Shown in pieces: positions 42,782 to 50,634 of a stretch of 50,634 bases of DNA. The stretch covers positions 1 to 50,634 of the forward strand of contig JAEZPG010000074.1 of NCBI GenBank assembly GCA_023413555.1. The letters are read 5' to 3'. The notes below the pieces were generated by a model. It ran no database searches. It saw only the letters and a program-made list of their open reading frames with translations, and was not told where the DNA came from. A program made the position numbers and the translations under genes. The stretch is from Bacillota bacterium (GTDB lineage: Bacteria > Bacillota > Clostridia > Lachnospirales > Lachnospiraceae). How positions within the stretch are numbered: position 1 is the first letter of the stretch; each line of letters starts with the position of its first letter.

Positions 42782-43291
42782 ATTAGCGATTTAATGATTA
42801 ATGAGCAAATCAGAGACCGTGAGGTTCGTCTTATTAGTGAAGACGGTGAACAATTAGGAGTTATGTCCTCAAAGGATGCAATGAAACTGGCAAAAGAAGC
42901 AAATTTGGACTTAGTTAAGATTTCTCCAAATGCGAAGCCACCTGTCTGTAAGATTATCGATTATGGTAAATTCAGATATGAACAGTCTCGTAAGGAGAAG
43001 GAAGCAAAGAAGAAACAGAAGATTACAGATGTGAAAGTTCTTCGTTTGTCTCCTAATATTGATCAGAATGACCTTAACACCAAAGCCAATCAAGCTAGAA
43101 AGTTCATCACAAAAGGTGATAAGGTGAAAGTGGAGCTTCGTTTCCGCGGTAGAGAGATGGCTCATATGGGTATGAGTAAACAGATTCTAGATACCTTTTA
43201 TGCACAGGTTGAGGACATTGCTTTGGTTGAAAAGCCAGCAAAACTTGAAGGCAGAACTATGATAATGGTTCTTTCTGAGAAAAAACAGTAA
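42782..43291 (+). CDS. infC: Translation initiation factor IF-3 (rare ATT start)
   Basis: About 169 residues. IF-3 binds the 30S subunit, checks the start codon and prevents premature 50S joining. MINEQIRDREVRLI at the N-terminal domain, the Lys-rich linker (SRKEKEAKKKQKI) and the C-terminal domain (RFRGREMAHMGMSKQIL) are all typical. GGAGGTG at 42768-42774 is 7 bases before ATT 42782 and 19 bases before the first in-frame ATG (42794). ATT is a start codon that IF-3 itself discriminates against, and infC of E. coli and Bacillus uses it for autoregulation. I therefore choose ATT. It is followed by rpmI and rplT. Confidence 0.92.
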   Translation: MSDLMINEQIRDREVRLISEDGEQLGVMSSKDAMKLAKEANLDLVKISPNAKPPVCKIIDYGKFRYEQSRKEKEAKKKQKITDVKVLRLSPNIDQNDLNTKANQARKFITKGDKVKVELRFRGREMAHMGMSKQILDTFYAQVEDIALVEKPAKLEGRTMIMVLSEKKQ

Positions 43292-43340
43292 TTGAGAACC
43301 AACACTATTGTTGATGATATTTTATCAAGGAGGAAAAATC

Positions 43341-43538
43341 ATGCCAAAAATTAAGACAAGCAGAGCAGCTGCAAAACGTTTCAAAGTGACAGGTACAGGG
43401 AAATTAAAAAAAATGAAAGCTAATAAAAACCATAAGTTAACTAAGAAATCTAGTAAAAGAAAGAGAAATCTTAGAAAAGCTACTACTGTTGATGAAACTA
43501 ACGTAAAGAATATGAAAAAGATTTTACCTTATCTATAA
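43341..43538 (+). CDS. rpmI: 50S ribosomal protein L35
   Basis: A 65-residue, strongly basic ribosomal protein: MPKIKTSRAAAKRFKVTGTG at the start and the conserved KNHKLTKKSSKRKRNLR core. ATG 43341 follows AAGGAGG; an upstream in-frame ATG at 43308 has no such site. It is the middle gene of infC-rpmI-rplT, 24 bases before rplT. Confidence 0.97.
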   Translation: MPKIKTSRAAAKRFKVTGTGKLKKMKANKNHKLTKKSSKRKRNLRKATTVDETNVKNMKKILPYL

Positions 43539-43562
43539 GATTAAGCAAGGAGGGAAATAGAA

Positions 43563-43919
43563 ATGGCAAGAGTTAAAGGCGGAATGAACGCTAAAAAGAA
43601 ACATAAAAGAGTATTGAAACTAGCTAAAGGTTATAGAGGAGCTAGATCTAAACAATATAGAGTAGCAAAACAGTCTGTAATGAGAGCATTAACTTCTCAG
43701 TTTGCAGGTAGAAAGCAGAAGAAGAGAGATTTCAGAACCTTATGGATCGCTCGTATCAATGCTGCTGCTAGAATCAATGGTTTATCCTACAGCAAATTCA
43801 TGTATGGCCTTAAACTAGCAGAAGTTGAAGTTAACAGAAAGATGTTATCTGAGATGGCTATTAACGATCCAGCTGGATTTACTGCATTAGTTGAGGTAGC
43901 AAAAGCTAAGTTAGCTTAG
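43563..43919 (+). CDS. rplT: 50S ribosomal protein L20
   Basis: A 118-residue early-assembly 23S rRNA-binding protein. It starts MARVKGGMNAKKKHKRVLKL and has the conserved RDFRTLWIARINAAARINGL core. In Firmicutes it represses its own operon through the leader. AAGGAGGG lies before the ATG. A terminator follows directly. Confidence 0.98.
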   Translation: MARVKGGMNAKKKHKRVLKLAKGYRGARSKQYRVAKQSVMRALTSQFAGRKQKKRDFRTLWIARINAAARINGLSYSKFMYGLKLAEVEVNRKMLSEMAINDPAGFTALVEVAKAKLA

Positions 43920-43928
43920 AATATATTG

Positions 43929-43960
43929 AAAAGACACTTCAAAGCGAGGTGTCTTTTTTG
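43929..43960 (+). terminator. Terminator of infC-rpmI-rplT
   Basis: AAGACACTTC (43931-43940) and GAGGTGTCTT (43946-43955), one wobble, then TTTT. Confidence 0.9.
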
Positions 43961-43993
43961 TTGTAGTGAACTTTATTCCGTCAATTATAACAC

Positions 43994-44770
43994 CTATTTA
44001 TGTATAGTCTCTTTTGTTTGGGCAGCTCTAATCTGATTAAAATGTTTTCCGAAATATTTCTTTTGATACCTTCCGGGAGTGGTTCCAGTATGCTTTTTAA
44101 AGGTTTGTATAAAATGGCTATGGGAACTAAAACATAAAAGATTAGATATATCTACTGAGGAATATTCCGTATAGAAAAGATAGTCCTTTGCCAGCTCAAT
44201 ACGCCTTCGCTCAATGTAGGAGCCTATGGTAGTTCCGGTTTCTTTCTTAAAAAGAGTACATAGGTAGGATTTGTTAAGGTGAAGAGCGCTACTTATATCT
44301 GAAATTCTAATAGGTTTAGTAAGGTTGTTCTCAATCCAGTCTATACAAAGAGAAACATGATTTGAATAATCTACATTTTTTTGCAACTGTTTCATTCGGT
44401 ATGCATAGTCGAAAACCATTTGCCTATGAAGTATCATAATTGCATCTGGTTTCTTTGATTTATCGGCTTTTTGTATATATAAATCACTTAAGGTATATGC
44501 GGTTTCTGCATTCATACCACCTTCAATACAAAATCGTGTAATCATAGCTACACAAACTATAAAGTGGTACAGAAGATTTAAGGTATAGTTGTTAGATAAC
44601 TTTCCTAATCCTTTATCGGTAAGAGAAAAGGACATTTTTTGTAATGTTTCTATTTTTCCATGTTTCACAATTTCATAAAAGGATAGTTCTGTTTGATATT
44701 CCTTGTGTTTAAAATGATCTTCTTCCTGCTCAACTAACTGGATTAATAATTCACCTTCCATATTTAACAA
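43994..44770 (-). CDS. AraC family transcriptional regulator
   Basis: A 258-residue regulator with an N-terminal alpha-helical or sensor region (about 1-150) unlike the cupin of AraC itself, and a C-terminal double helix-turn-helix (about 155-250): ISDISSALHLNKSYLCTLFKKETG and VDISNLLCFSSHSHFIQTFKKHTG, with the GTTPGRYQKKYF end. TTG 44770 is chosen because GGAGAGGAG lies 8 bases before it; ATG 44761 three codons later is possible, and a longer start would extend into AT-rich sequence with no site. It is divergent from the secreted cellulase gene and may regulate it (inference from position). Confidence 0.88.
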   Translation of the reverse strand: MLNMEGELLIQLVEQEEDHFKHKEYQTELSFYEIVKHGKIETLQKMSFSLTDKGLGKLSNNYTLNLLYHFIVCVAMITRFCIEGGMNAETAYTLSDLYIQKADKSKKPDAIMILHRQMVFDYAYRMKQLQKNVDYSNHVSLCIDWIENNLTKPIRISDISSALHLNKSYLCTLFKKETGTTIGSYIERRRIELAKDYLFYTEYSSVDISNLLCFSSHSHFIQTFKKHTGTTPGRYQKKYFGKHFNQIRAAQTKETIHK

Positions 44771-44906
44771 GATTTGTACTCCTCTCCTAGATATGACTAT
44801 ACTATAGCATGTTAGAATATGGAAATATATATAAAAATAATACAAAAATAACTATTAATATATAATAATACCAAATAGAATGATATATTACATAAATATG
44901 ATAGTA

Positions 44907-44912
44907 TATAAT
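44907..44912 (+). promoter_or_regulatory. Candidate -10 of the cellulase gene
   Basis: TATAAT 42 bases before the ATG, in an extremely AT-rich divergent region (44771-44953). The -35 at the right distance (TATATT) is poor, which would suit an activator-dependent promoter. Confidence 0.35.
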
Positions 44913-44953
44913 TATTTTGCTTTATAAAATATTATTAATATGGAGGAGATATA

Positions 44954-47900
44954 ATGAAAAGAAGAGTAAGACGATTATTAGCTTCACTCTTAGCCTTGTT
45001 AATGGTAGTATCTAGTTTTCAAGGTATGGCAGTATTTGCTACTCCAATACAGTCGTTAACACCATATGATAAATATGGATCTATTCAGGTTGCCAGGGAT
45101 TCTTCTACAGGATATCAACAGTTATGTGATAAAAGTGGGAATCCTATTCAATTAAAAGGGATGAGCACCTTTGGACTTCAGTGGGGAGATGGTGAATGGA
45201 TTTTAAATGATGCTGCCTTTGACACGCTTGCAAAGGATTGGAAATGTGATGTCATTCGACTTGCTATGTATGTTGCCGAAGAAGGTTATGCAACGAAACC
45301 TGCTGAATTATTACAAAAAGTAGAGAAGGGTATCCAGTTAGCATCAGACAGAGGGATGTATGTTGTAGTTGATTGGCATATGTTAAGTCCTGGAGATCCA
45401 ACTTCAGAGGTATATCAAAATGCCGGAAAGAATTTACCTGTATTTGATGAAATAAAAATATCTCATCCTGAATATAACGGACCACAGTTATTTTTTGCGT
45501 ATTTATCAAAGAAATACGGAGATAAGGGTAATGTATTATTTGAAACAGCCAATGAGCCAAATGGATTAGGAAGTGAGGATGAGGCTGCTAATACATGGAA
45601 AACTAAACTCCTTCCATATCATCAAAGTATAGTAGATGCAATCAGAGATAATGATAAAGATAATGTGGATAATATTGTGATCTGCGGTACTGACAACTGG
45701 AGCCAGTTTGTAGATGCGCCTGTAGCTAATCCAGTGGTAGATACTAATGGTCAAATTATGTATACTATGCACTTCTACGCAGGTACTCATGATATTTCTC
45801 CTGATAAAGTAACCGGAAAGTATTGGTTGGGAGAGAAGATTTTATCAGCTCTAAAAGGTGGACTAGCATTATTTTGTACAGAATGGGGTACTAGTGAAGC
45901 AACCGGAGATGGCGGTCCTTACATAAACTATTCAAAACGATGGATTGATTTTATGGATGAACAAAAGATCAGTTGGTGTTCTTGGTCTTTAGCAAAGAAA
46001 AATGAAATCTCTGCAGCAATGCTTGCAAACACCCCTACGGAACCAATCGATCATAATGCAGATGGGATACCAGATTGGACAAGCGAAGAGTTATCAATTA
46101 CTGGTAATTTTGTTCGTGCAATGATTCGTGGGGAAGAAGCTCCTATGTATACAAAGAGTGAAACTGTTGTGAATTTTGAAGATGGTAATGTACATGCAGT
46201 GGTTCTCTCTGACAGTCCTATTAGTAGTTATGATATGTCAGTGGAGACTATTGGAGGCAATAAGATGCTTAAATGTGCTCCGCTTACAACTTCTGATCTA
46301 TGGACTGGACCACGTATTTCTTTTCAAGATCTAGGAACATTATATTCAATATATAAAGATTTAACCTTTGATGTATATTTACCTGCAGGAAGTGATTTTG
46401 CTGGAAAGACATTATCTATACAGCCAGTTATTCAGACAGCAGCAAATGGCTGGTGGAAGCAACTGCCCCAGATAAGTCTTACAGTAGATAGGTTTACGTT
46501 AGACCCTGTAACTAATTTGTTGAAGGCAAATGTAAAGGTAGCGAATCTAGATGCGCCGGCTAAAGATAAATTGGGACATATTTCGTTCTTATTAGGTGCT
46601 ACTGAGGGTAATACTGGTTTTTATCTGGATAACATAGGTTTTGTTACGAGCTATAATGGTGACATTGCAGATGCTCCTGTAGTTCCTGACGATCCAGGAA
46701 ACTTTGTGTCTCTGCCATTTACCTTTGAAACCGGTCAAAGAGAAGGTTGGAAGAAGGATGGCGATTCTGCGGTAGATTATAGAAAGATTGCAATAGAGGA
46801 AATTGGACTAGATAATAAAGCCATGTCCTTCCCAATTGCTTTTACTCCAGGTGAAAATGAGTGGGAGCAAGGGGCTAGACTAACCAGTCCATATGGTATA
46901 TTCTCATATGATGATTGTCTCAAATTTGATGCCTTGGCAATGAATGTGTATTTTGAGAAAAATAAAGCCACTACAGGGAAGATAGCAATTGATGTGTGTT
47001 CAATTCCAAACGGAGATGGATATTGGTATCAATCGGGTAAAGTTAGTCTGGATCCTACTACTGGAGAAGCGGTAACTACTCCTGGGGGAAGAGAGTTAAT
47101 AAAATATAAAGTGTATATTCCATTAAATAATGATGTTTCTAGGTACGGAATCTATCCTTTCTCAGAGAAAACTGCTATTCGTAATATAATTTTGGCCCTC
47201 CATAATGAGGATTCTGATTATAGTGGTAATGTTTACTATGACAATATACGCTATGTAGATGGAGATAAACTGGACAGCATAGATTCAGATTTTAATAAAT
47301 TAAATCATGCGGAATATACAATAGCTGCAGCTTTAGAAGTAACAGCAACGTCTACTCAGAGAAAGGCTGCATTAGATTGCTTTACACAACTTACTCCGTC
47401 ACAATTTACTGAATTATCAAATCCAGGAGAATTTCTTAAGAAAATTATTGCTTTGTACATTACATATAACGAAGATATAGTGGTTACGGCCCTCAAGGAT
47501 GCTTATAAGGACGTCGAGACATTTGTTCAAAAAGTGAGTAGTATTATTACAGAAGCAGGTCTTATTACGTCAGATTATGATGCTTCACTTAAGGATGTTT
47601 ATGCCAAAGCTCTGAAAGCAGCAAACTTACTTGCAGAGCAAAAACAAAAAGAGTTAGAGGCTAAGCAGAAAGAACTTGAGGAAAAACAAAAAGCGATAGA
47701 AGCTATTCAAAAAGCCTTGGAAGAAAAACAGAAAGAGTTGGAGGCAAAACAAAAAGAGCTGAATGATAAAATTGCAGCAATTAAGGAAGCCAAGGAAAAA
47801 CAAGCTCAACTTGAGGCTAAGTTGAAACAACAACAGAAAATATTGGATAAGGTTTCCATTTTAGAGAAACGAATAAAAGAGCTAGAGAGCAAGCTTTATC

Positions 47901-48337
47901 CAAAGGTAGGGGAAATTGTAAAAATAGGAACAGGAGTGTATAGGGTCAAAACGTACACTTCTTCCTTGAAAACTGCTATTTTTGTAAAACCGGCAAAGAC
48001 TACTTATACTAGTATTACAATTCCTGCAACTGTAAAAATTAAAAGTGTTACCTTTAAAGTAACTGACATTGCTGCCAATGCATTCAAGAATAATAAAAAA
48101 CTTAAGAAGGTGACCATCGGAGATTATATTACTGTGATTGGAACTTATGCGTTCTATAACTGTAAGAGTTTAAGGGATGTAGTAATAAAATCTAAGGTAG
48201 TAAAAACTGTAGGGAAAAATGCATTTAAAAATACATACAAAAGAATTATCATTAAGGTTCCATCTAATAAATTAAAGACCTATAAGAAAATATTTAAAAA
48301 TAAAGGACAAGGAAAAAGCAGTATTATAAAAAAATAA
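44954..48337 (+). CDS. Secreted multidomain cellulase: GH5 - CBM17/28-like x2 - coiled coil - BspA-like LRR
   Basis: A 1127-residue extracellular enzyme. Signal peptide 1-29 (VFA then TP). GH5 catalytic domain about 45-390, closest to endoglucanases of subfamily 2: acid/base Glu201 in FETANEPNG, nucleophile Glu310 in LFCTEWG, and VVVDWHMLSPGDP. Two CBM17/28-like beta-sandwich modules follow (about 405-565 and 588-773), each starting with an F-E-D/T-G motif and ending YLDNIGF / YYDNIRY. A helical region (about 780-890), a long Lys/Glu/Gln coiled coil built on KQKELEA-type heptads (about 892-984), and BspA-like leucine-rich repeats (about 1016-1093; AANAFKNNKKLKKVTIGD) complete it. It should cut amorphous cellulose or beta-glucan. 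No sortase motif or dockerin is seen; the coiled coil plus LRR may attach it to the cell or to a partner. GGAGGAG precedes the ATG. Confidence 0.93.
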   Translation: MKRRVRRLLASLLALLMVVSSFQGMAVFATPIQSLTPYDKYGSIQVARDSSTGYQQLCDKSGNPIQLKGMSTFGLQWGDGEWILNDAAFDTLAKDWKCDVIRLAMYVAEEGYATKPAELLQKVEKGIQLASDRGMYVVVDWHMLSPGDPTSEVYQNAGKNLPVFDEIKISHPEYNGPQLFFAYLSKKYGDKGNVLFETANEPNGLGSEDEAANTWKTKLLPYHQSIVDAIRDNDKDNVDNIVICGTDNWSQFVDAPVANPVVDTNGQIMYTMHFYAGTHDISPDKVTGKYWLGEKILSALKGGLALFCTEWGTSEATGDGGPYINYSKRWIDFMDEQKISWCSWSLAKKNEISAAMLANTPTEPIDHNADGIPDWTSEELSITGNFVRAMIRGEEAPMYTKSETVVNFEDGNVHAVVLSDSPISSYDMSVETIGGNKMLKCAPLTTSDLWTGPRISFQDLGTLYSIYKDLTFDVYLPAGSDFAGKTLSIQPVIQTAANGWWKQLPQISLTVDRFTLDPVTNLLKANVKVANLDAPAKDKLGHISFLLGATEGNTGFYLDNIGFVTSYNGDIADAPVVPDDPGNFVSLPFTFETGQREGWKKDGDSAVDYRKIAIEEIGLDNKAMSFPIAFTPGENEWEQGARLTSPYGIFSYDDCLKFDALAMNVYFEKNKATTGKIAIDVCSIPNGDGYWYQSGKVSLDPTTGEAVTTPGGRELIKYKVYIPLNNDVSRYGIYPFSEKTAIRNIILALHNEDSDYSGNVYYDNIRYVDGDKLDSIDSDFNKLNHAEYTIAAALEVTATSTQRKAALDCFTQLTPSQFTELSNPGEFLKKIIALYITYNEDIVVTALKDAYKDVETFVQKVSSIITEAGLITSDYDASLKDVYAKALKAANLLAEQKQKELEAKQKELEEKQKAIEAIQKALEEKQKELEAKQKELNDKIAAIKEAKEKQAQLEAKLKQQQKILDKVSILEKRIKELESKLYPKVGEIVKIGTGVYRVKTYTSSLKTAIFVKPAKTTYTSITIPATVKIKSVTFKVTDIAANAFKNNKKLKKVTIGDYITVIGTYAFYNCKSLRDVVIKSKVVKTVGKNAFKNTYKRIIIKVPSNKLKTYKKIFKNKGQGKSSIIKK

Positions 48338-48347
48338 GAGCTGGTAA

Positions 48348-48383
48348 ACAGGTCATGGAATTCTAAAAAGATCCATGGCCTGT
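48348..48383 (+). terminator. Hairpin after the cellulase gene
   Basis: ACAGGTCATGGA (48348-48359) pairs with TCCATGGCCTGT (48372-48383), one wobble. No T-run follows, so termination may be inefficient or strand-independent. Confidence 0.5.
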
Positions 48384-48524
48384 ATGTTAGTTAAATATAC
48401 ATATAATGTATATTTATGAATAAACTTACAATTATTAATTGGGTAAACTACTGTACAAAGAAGTTCCGAACTTGTATACTTTTTAGTATCATGATATTGA
48501 ATGTACTAATAAGGAGGATGTAAC

Positions 48525-49583
48525 ATGTACAGCTTTATGAATGATTATAGTGAAGGAGCTCATCCGGAGATAATGAAGGAGCTTTTAAAAACCAATGAGG
48601 AACAATCCGGAGGATATGGTATGGATATCTATACAGAACGGGCTGTTGAAGTTTTAAAAGAATATCTTAATGATGACAAGGTGGACATTCATTTCCTGAC
48701 AGGTGGAACTCAAACCAATCTAGTCGCCATTTCAGCTTTTCTAAGACCTCATGAGGCAGTAATTGCAGCTGAGACAGGCCATATTGCGGTTCATGAAACT
48801 GGAGCTATTGAAGCCACTGGACATAAAGTAATTACCAAGAAAACAATAGACGGAAAATTAAATGTCGCTCTTATACATAAATGCTCTATTATGCACACAG
48901 ATGAACATATGGTAAAACCAAAACTAGTATATATTTCGAATCCAACTGAAGTTGGAACTATTTATTCTAAACAGGAAATTAGTGAGATTTATGAATATTG
49001 TCAGGCTCAACATTTATTCCTTTATATAGACGGAGCGAGACTTGGAAGTGCTCTTATGGCTAAGGATAACGATATGTTACTGGTGGATTATCCGAAACAT
49101 TGCGATGCCTTCTATATTGGAGGTACTAAGATGGGGGCTCTTTTTGGAGAGGCATTAGTTATTTGCAATCCTAATCTTAAAGAAGACTTTCGTTTTATGA
49201 TGAAGCAAAAGGGTGCACTGTTAGCAAAGGGAAGAATCCTAGGAATACAGTTTGAAAGTTTATTTAAAAAGAAACTCTATTTTGAAATAGGAAAGCATGA
49301 AAACGAGATGGCAGATATGCTAAGATTGGGCATATCCAAACTAGGTTATACCTTTCTTTATGATTCACCATCCAATCAATTATTTCCTGTTTTTAACAAT
49401 GATGTGATAGAGATGCTAAGCAGTAAATTCCTGTTTTTGGTTTGGGAAAAGATAAATGAAACGCATTCTGCTGTTCGTTTGGTTACCTCATGGGCAACTA
49501 CTCAGGAAATGGTGGAAAAGTTTTTATTAGAATTGGCCAATTTTACTGATGCAAATGATATAGAAGTATATGAGAATGAATAA
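48525..49583 (+). CDS. Threonine aldolase family PLP enzyme (beta-eliminating lyase)
   Basis: A 352-residue fold type I PLP protein of the low-specificity L-threonine aldolase group. It would split threonine or allo-threonine to glycine and acetaldehyde; related members act on other beta-hydroxy amino acids. It starts YSFMNDYSEGAHPEIMKELL, has FLTGGTQTNLVAISAFLRP, HETGAIEATGHKV, the Asp in YIDGARLGSAL that contacts the pyridine ring, and the Schiff-base Lys in YIGGTKMGALFGEALV. AAGGAGG precedes the ATG. It stands alone between two hairpins. Confidence 0.9.
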   Translation: MYSFMNDYSEGAHPEIMKELLKTNEEQSGGYGMDIYTERAVEVLKEYLNDDKVDIHFLTGGTQTNLVAISAFLRPHEAVIAAETGHIAVHETGAIEATGHKVITKKTIDGKLNVALIHKCSIMHTDEHMVKPKLVYISNPTEVGTIYSKQEISEIYEYCQAQHLFLYIDGARLGSALMAKDNDMLLVDYPKHCDAFYIGGTKMGALFGEALVICNPNLKEDFRFMMKQKGALLAKGRILGIQFESLFKKKLYFEIGKHENEMADMLRLGISKLGYTFLYDSPSNQLFPVFNNDVIEMLSSKFLFLVWEKINETHSAVRLVTSWATTQEMVEKFLLELANFTDANDIEVYENE

Positions 49584-49668
49584 GCGGAAAAGGAGAAGGT
49601 ACGGTAGGGGGCATTCTTTAAGTTGAGTGAACTAAAATGATAAATAGTATAGAATAATGTGTAAATAA

Positions 49669-49722
49669 AAGTCAGGTAATTGGTTATGATTGTATGTAAG
49701 ATCATAGCTAATTACCTGACTT
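49669..49722. terminator. Long bidirectional terminator
   Basis: A stem of 22 pairs with two wobbles: 49669-49690 with 49701-49722. On the minus strand TTTTATTT follows the stem, a good terminator for the DUF3783 gene; on the plus strand the T-run is weak. Confidence 0.8.
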
Positions 49723-49723
49723 G

Positions 49724-50128
49724 TTACTTATTCTGCATATTCTGAAAAGCTTCTCTTTCTTGAGCTAGCTCTGCATGTAGCTCATAGGAAGTCCAATTAC
49801 TATTGTGTGGAGTTACAATTGCTTTAAGAGGAATTCTGATCCCTGCTTTGCGTAGTTCTCCAAGAAATTGATTCAGCCGGGATTCTGTAAAGTTGTGCAT
49901 AACAATCATTTCCTCATCAATTGTGTTGCTTGGGCTTACAACTGGTGGGTTGCCAGATGGATTGCCAGGTATGCCAATTAGCTCCCCAATTTTTCTGCTA
50001 TAATCCTCAGTGTTGACCACTTTTGCATGGATTCCCATTTTTAACATGATAGTTATTAACTGTGGTGCATAGGAATGTCCTTTTATGTTATACAATAGTA
50101 CGATTTCTTTTATTTTTGTATTATACAT
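49724..50128 (-). CDS. DUF3783 domain-containing protein
   Basis: A 134-residue soluble protein. The N-terminal half resembles a small Rossmann-like domain (EIVLLYNIKGHSYAPQLITI); the C-terminal half fits DUF3783 (MIVMHNFTESRLNQFLGELR, then IPLKAIVTPHNSNWTSYELH and a Glu-rich end). The function is unknown. AAGGAGG precedes the ATG, with a recognisable promoter further up. A Gly/Asn/Pro-rich loop (GIPGNPSGNPPVVSPSN) joins the two halves. Confidence 0.85.
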   Translation of the reverse strand: MYNTKIKEIVLLYNIKGHSYAPQLITIMLKMGIHAKVVNTEDYSRKIGELIGIPGNPSGNPPVVSPSNTIDEEMIVMHNFTESRLNQFLGELRKAGIRIPLKAIVTPHNSNWTSYELHAELAQEREAFQNMQNK

Positions 50129-50185
50129 AACATCCTCCTTCCTATTCGTATTTAGTGATAGTAATGTATTTTGTTCATTATGTTT

Positions 50186-50214
50186 ATTATACTGTAGGAT
50201 ATATATTATGACTA
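50186..50214 (-). promoter_or_regulatory. Promoter of the DUF3783 gene
   Basis: Read on the minus strand: TAGTCA (50209-50214), 17 bases, TATAAT (50186-50191), 58 bases before the ATG. Confidence 0.55.
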
Positions 50215-50325
50215 GGGGTAATATGAAATGAATTGCATATATATTTACATTAATTATATTAATTTTAAATATTAAAACGAAAATAAGTAAAATTTTTAAA
50301 AAATCAGAATTTTTTTAAAATAGTA

Positions 50326-50357
50326 TTGACTTGTTTTATTATTTATTGTATTATAAT
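50326..50357 (+). promoter_or_regulatory. rRNA promoter P1 (candidate)
   Basis: TTGACT (50326-50331), 17 bases, TATTAT (50349-50354), with an overlapping TATAAT at 50352-50357 and an AT-rich stretch upstream like an UP element. A CCAC-TTAATT-GTGG hairpin inside TTACGAG/CTCGTA lies between it and P2. Confidence 0.65.
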
Positions 50358-50450
50358 CAAGTCGCTTACGAGTAACACCACTTAATTGTGGCTTAATCCT
50401 CGTATAAACGACATAATAATATATAAGAAGTTAAAAATCTTTAAAAAGTA

Positions 50451-50479
50451 TTGACAAAACTTCTTGAGTATAATAAAAT
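50451..50479 (+). promoter_or_regulatory. rRNA promoter P2 (candidate)
   Basis: TTGACA (50451-50456), 17 bases, TAAAAT (50474-50479), preceded by an A/T-rich tract. Tandem spaced promoters are usual before rrn operons. Confidence 0.7.
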
Positions 50480-50634
50480 AAACAAGCTGCTTCAAAAATG
50501 AACAGCCAAGAACATTGATAACTGAACAGTGAAACAACCCTGAAAATTCAATAAGAATTTCAGAATTAGAACGTTTCTTTATGAAACAGTAAATGACATC
50601 GAAAGATGTAACGGTTAAACAAGCTAGTGCTTTT
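50480..50634 (+). other. Leader of a probable rRNA operon (16S gene just beyond the window)
   Basis: The text AACATTGATAACTGAACAGTG followed (in shorter pieces) by GAAACAACCCTGAAAA is typical of clostridial pre-16S leaders. No mature 16S start (GTTTGATCCTGGCTCAG) is reached. The rRNA gene is inferred to begin soon after the right edge. Confidence 0.7.

Noticed and set aside
44771..44845. Longer N-terminus for the AraC-type regulator
   Set aside because: The extra residues come from AT-rich intergenic DNA and the ribosome-binding site GGAGAGGAG would lie inside the gene; it fits the TTG at 44770.
50469..50474. TATAAT as the -10 of rRNA promoter P2
   Set aside because: Only 12 bases from the TTGACA; TAAAAT at 50474 has the proper 17-base spacing.
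1..50634. CRISPR arrays, insertion sequences, prophage or tRNA genes
   Set aside because: I looked for spaced direct repeats, transposase or integrase motifs and tRNA-like cloverleaf ends and found none.

Overview
The window is about 50.6 kb of AT-rich DNA (roughly 35-38% G+C by eye) from a low-GC Gram-positive anaerobe. The best fit is a cellulolytic member of the Lachnospiraceae, close to Lachnoclostridium (Clostridium) phytofermentans. This rests on gene content: flagellin, an hprK-glcK-murB-rapZ-whiA-HPr run, a DUF4358 lipoprotein, a C_GCAxxG_C_C protein, a secreted GH5 cellulase and YesN/YesM regulators. The species is inferred, not proven. I see no mobile element, CRISPR array, tRNA gene or prophage. 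Most genes lie on the + strand.

Layout. 1-5 kb: the 3' end of a flagellin gene, a divergent signal peptidase II homologue, a DUF1846 protein, then pyrG and tcdA on the minus strand with two perfect DnaA boxes between them. 5-22 kb: housekeeping genes, namely ftsH, uvrC, hprK, a ROK glucokinase, murB, rapZ, whiA, a Crh-like HPr, dnaE, pfkA, an ABC exporter and a HAD phosphatase. HprK, the Crh-like protein, glucokinase and 6-phosphofructokinase link this block to carbon control and glycolysis. 22-27 kb: an envelope cluster (SGNH hydrolase, DUF4358 lipoprotein, MBOAT O-acyltransferase, DHHW protein) that probably O-acylates an extracellular or cell-wall polysaccharide.

27.5-37.5 kb: a sugar-uptake and sensing locus. 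mglB-mglA-mglC encode a galactose/glucose-type ABC importer. They are followed, behind a separate promoter, by a small membrane protein, a YesN-type response regulator, a YesM-type histidine kinase, a membrane-anchored sugar-binding protein whose gene overlaps the kinase gene, and a second MglB-like lipoprotein. This looks like a three-part extracellular sugar sensor that controls the importer. It is the most system-like element of the window.

37.5-44 kb: a GT4 glycosyltransferase, a YdcF-type membrane protein, a C_GCAxxG_C_C protein, thrS behind a complete T-box leader, and infC-rpmI-rplT behind a structured attenuator leader, with infC starting at a rare ATT codon. 44-50.6 kb: an AraC-type regulator divergent from a 1127-residue secreted cellulase (GH5, two CBM17/28-like modules, a long coiled coil, BspA-like leucine-rich repeats), a threonine aldolase family enzyme, a DUF3783 protein, and finally tandem strong promoters plus a typical rRNA leader. 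A 16S rRNA gene therefore probably begins just past the right edge.

Many start codons are set here by ribosome-binding sites rather than by the longest open frame (lspA, the ABC exporter, HAD phosphatase, mglB, mglA, response regulator, anchored binding protein, ydcF-like, infC, rpmI, araC-like).
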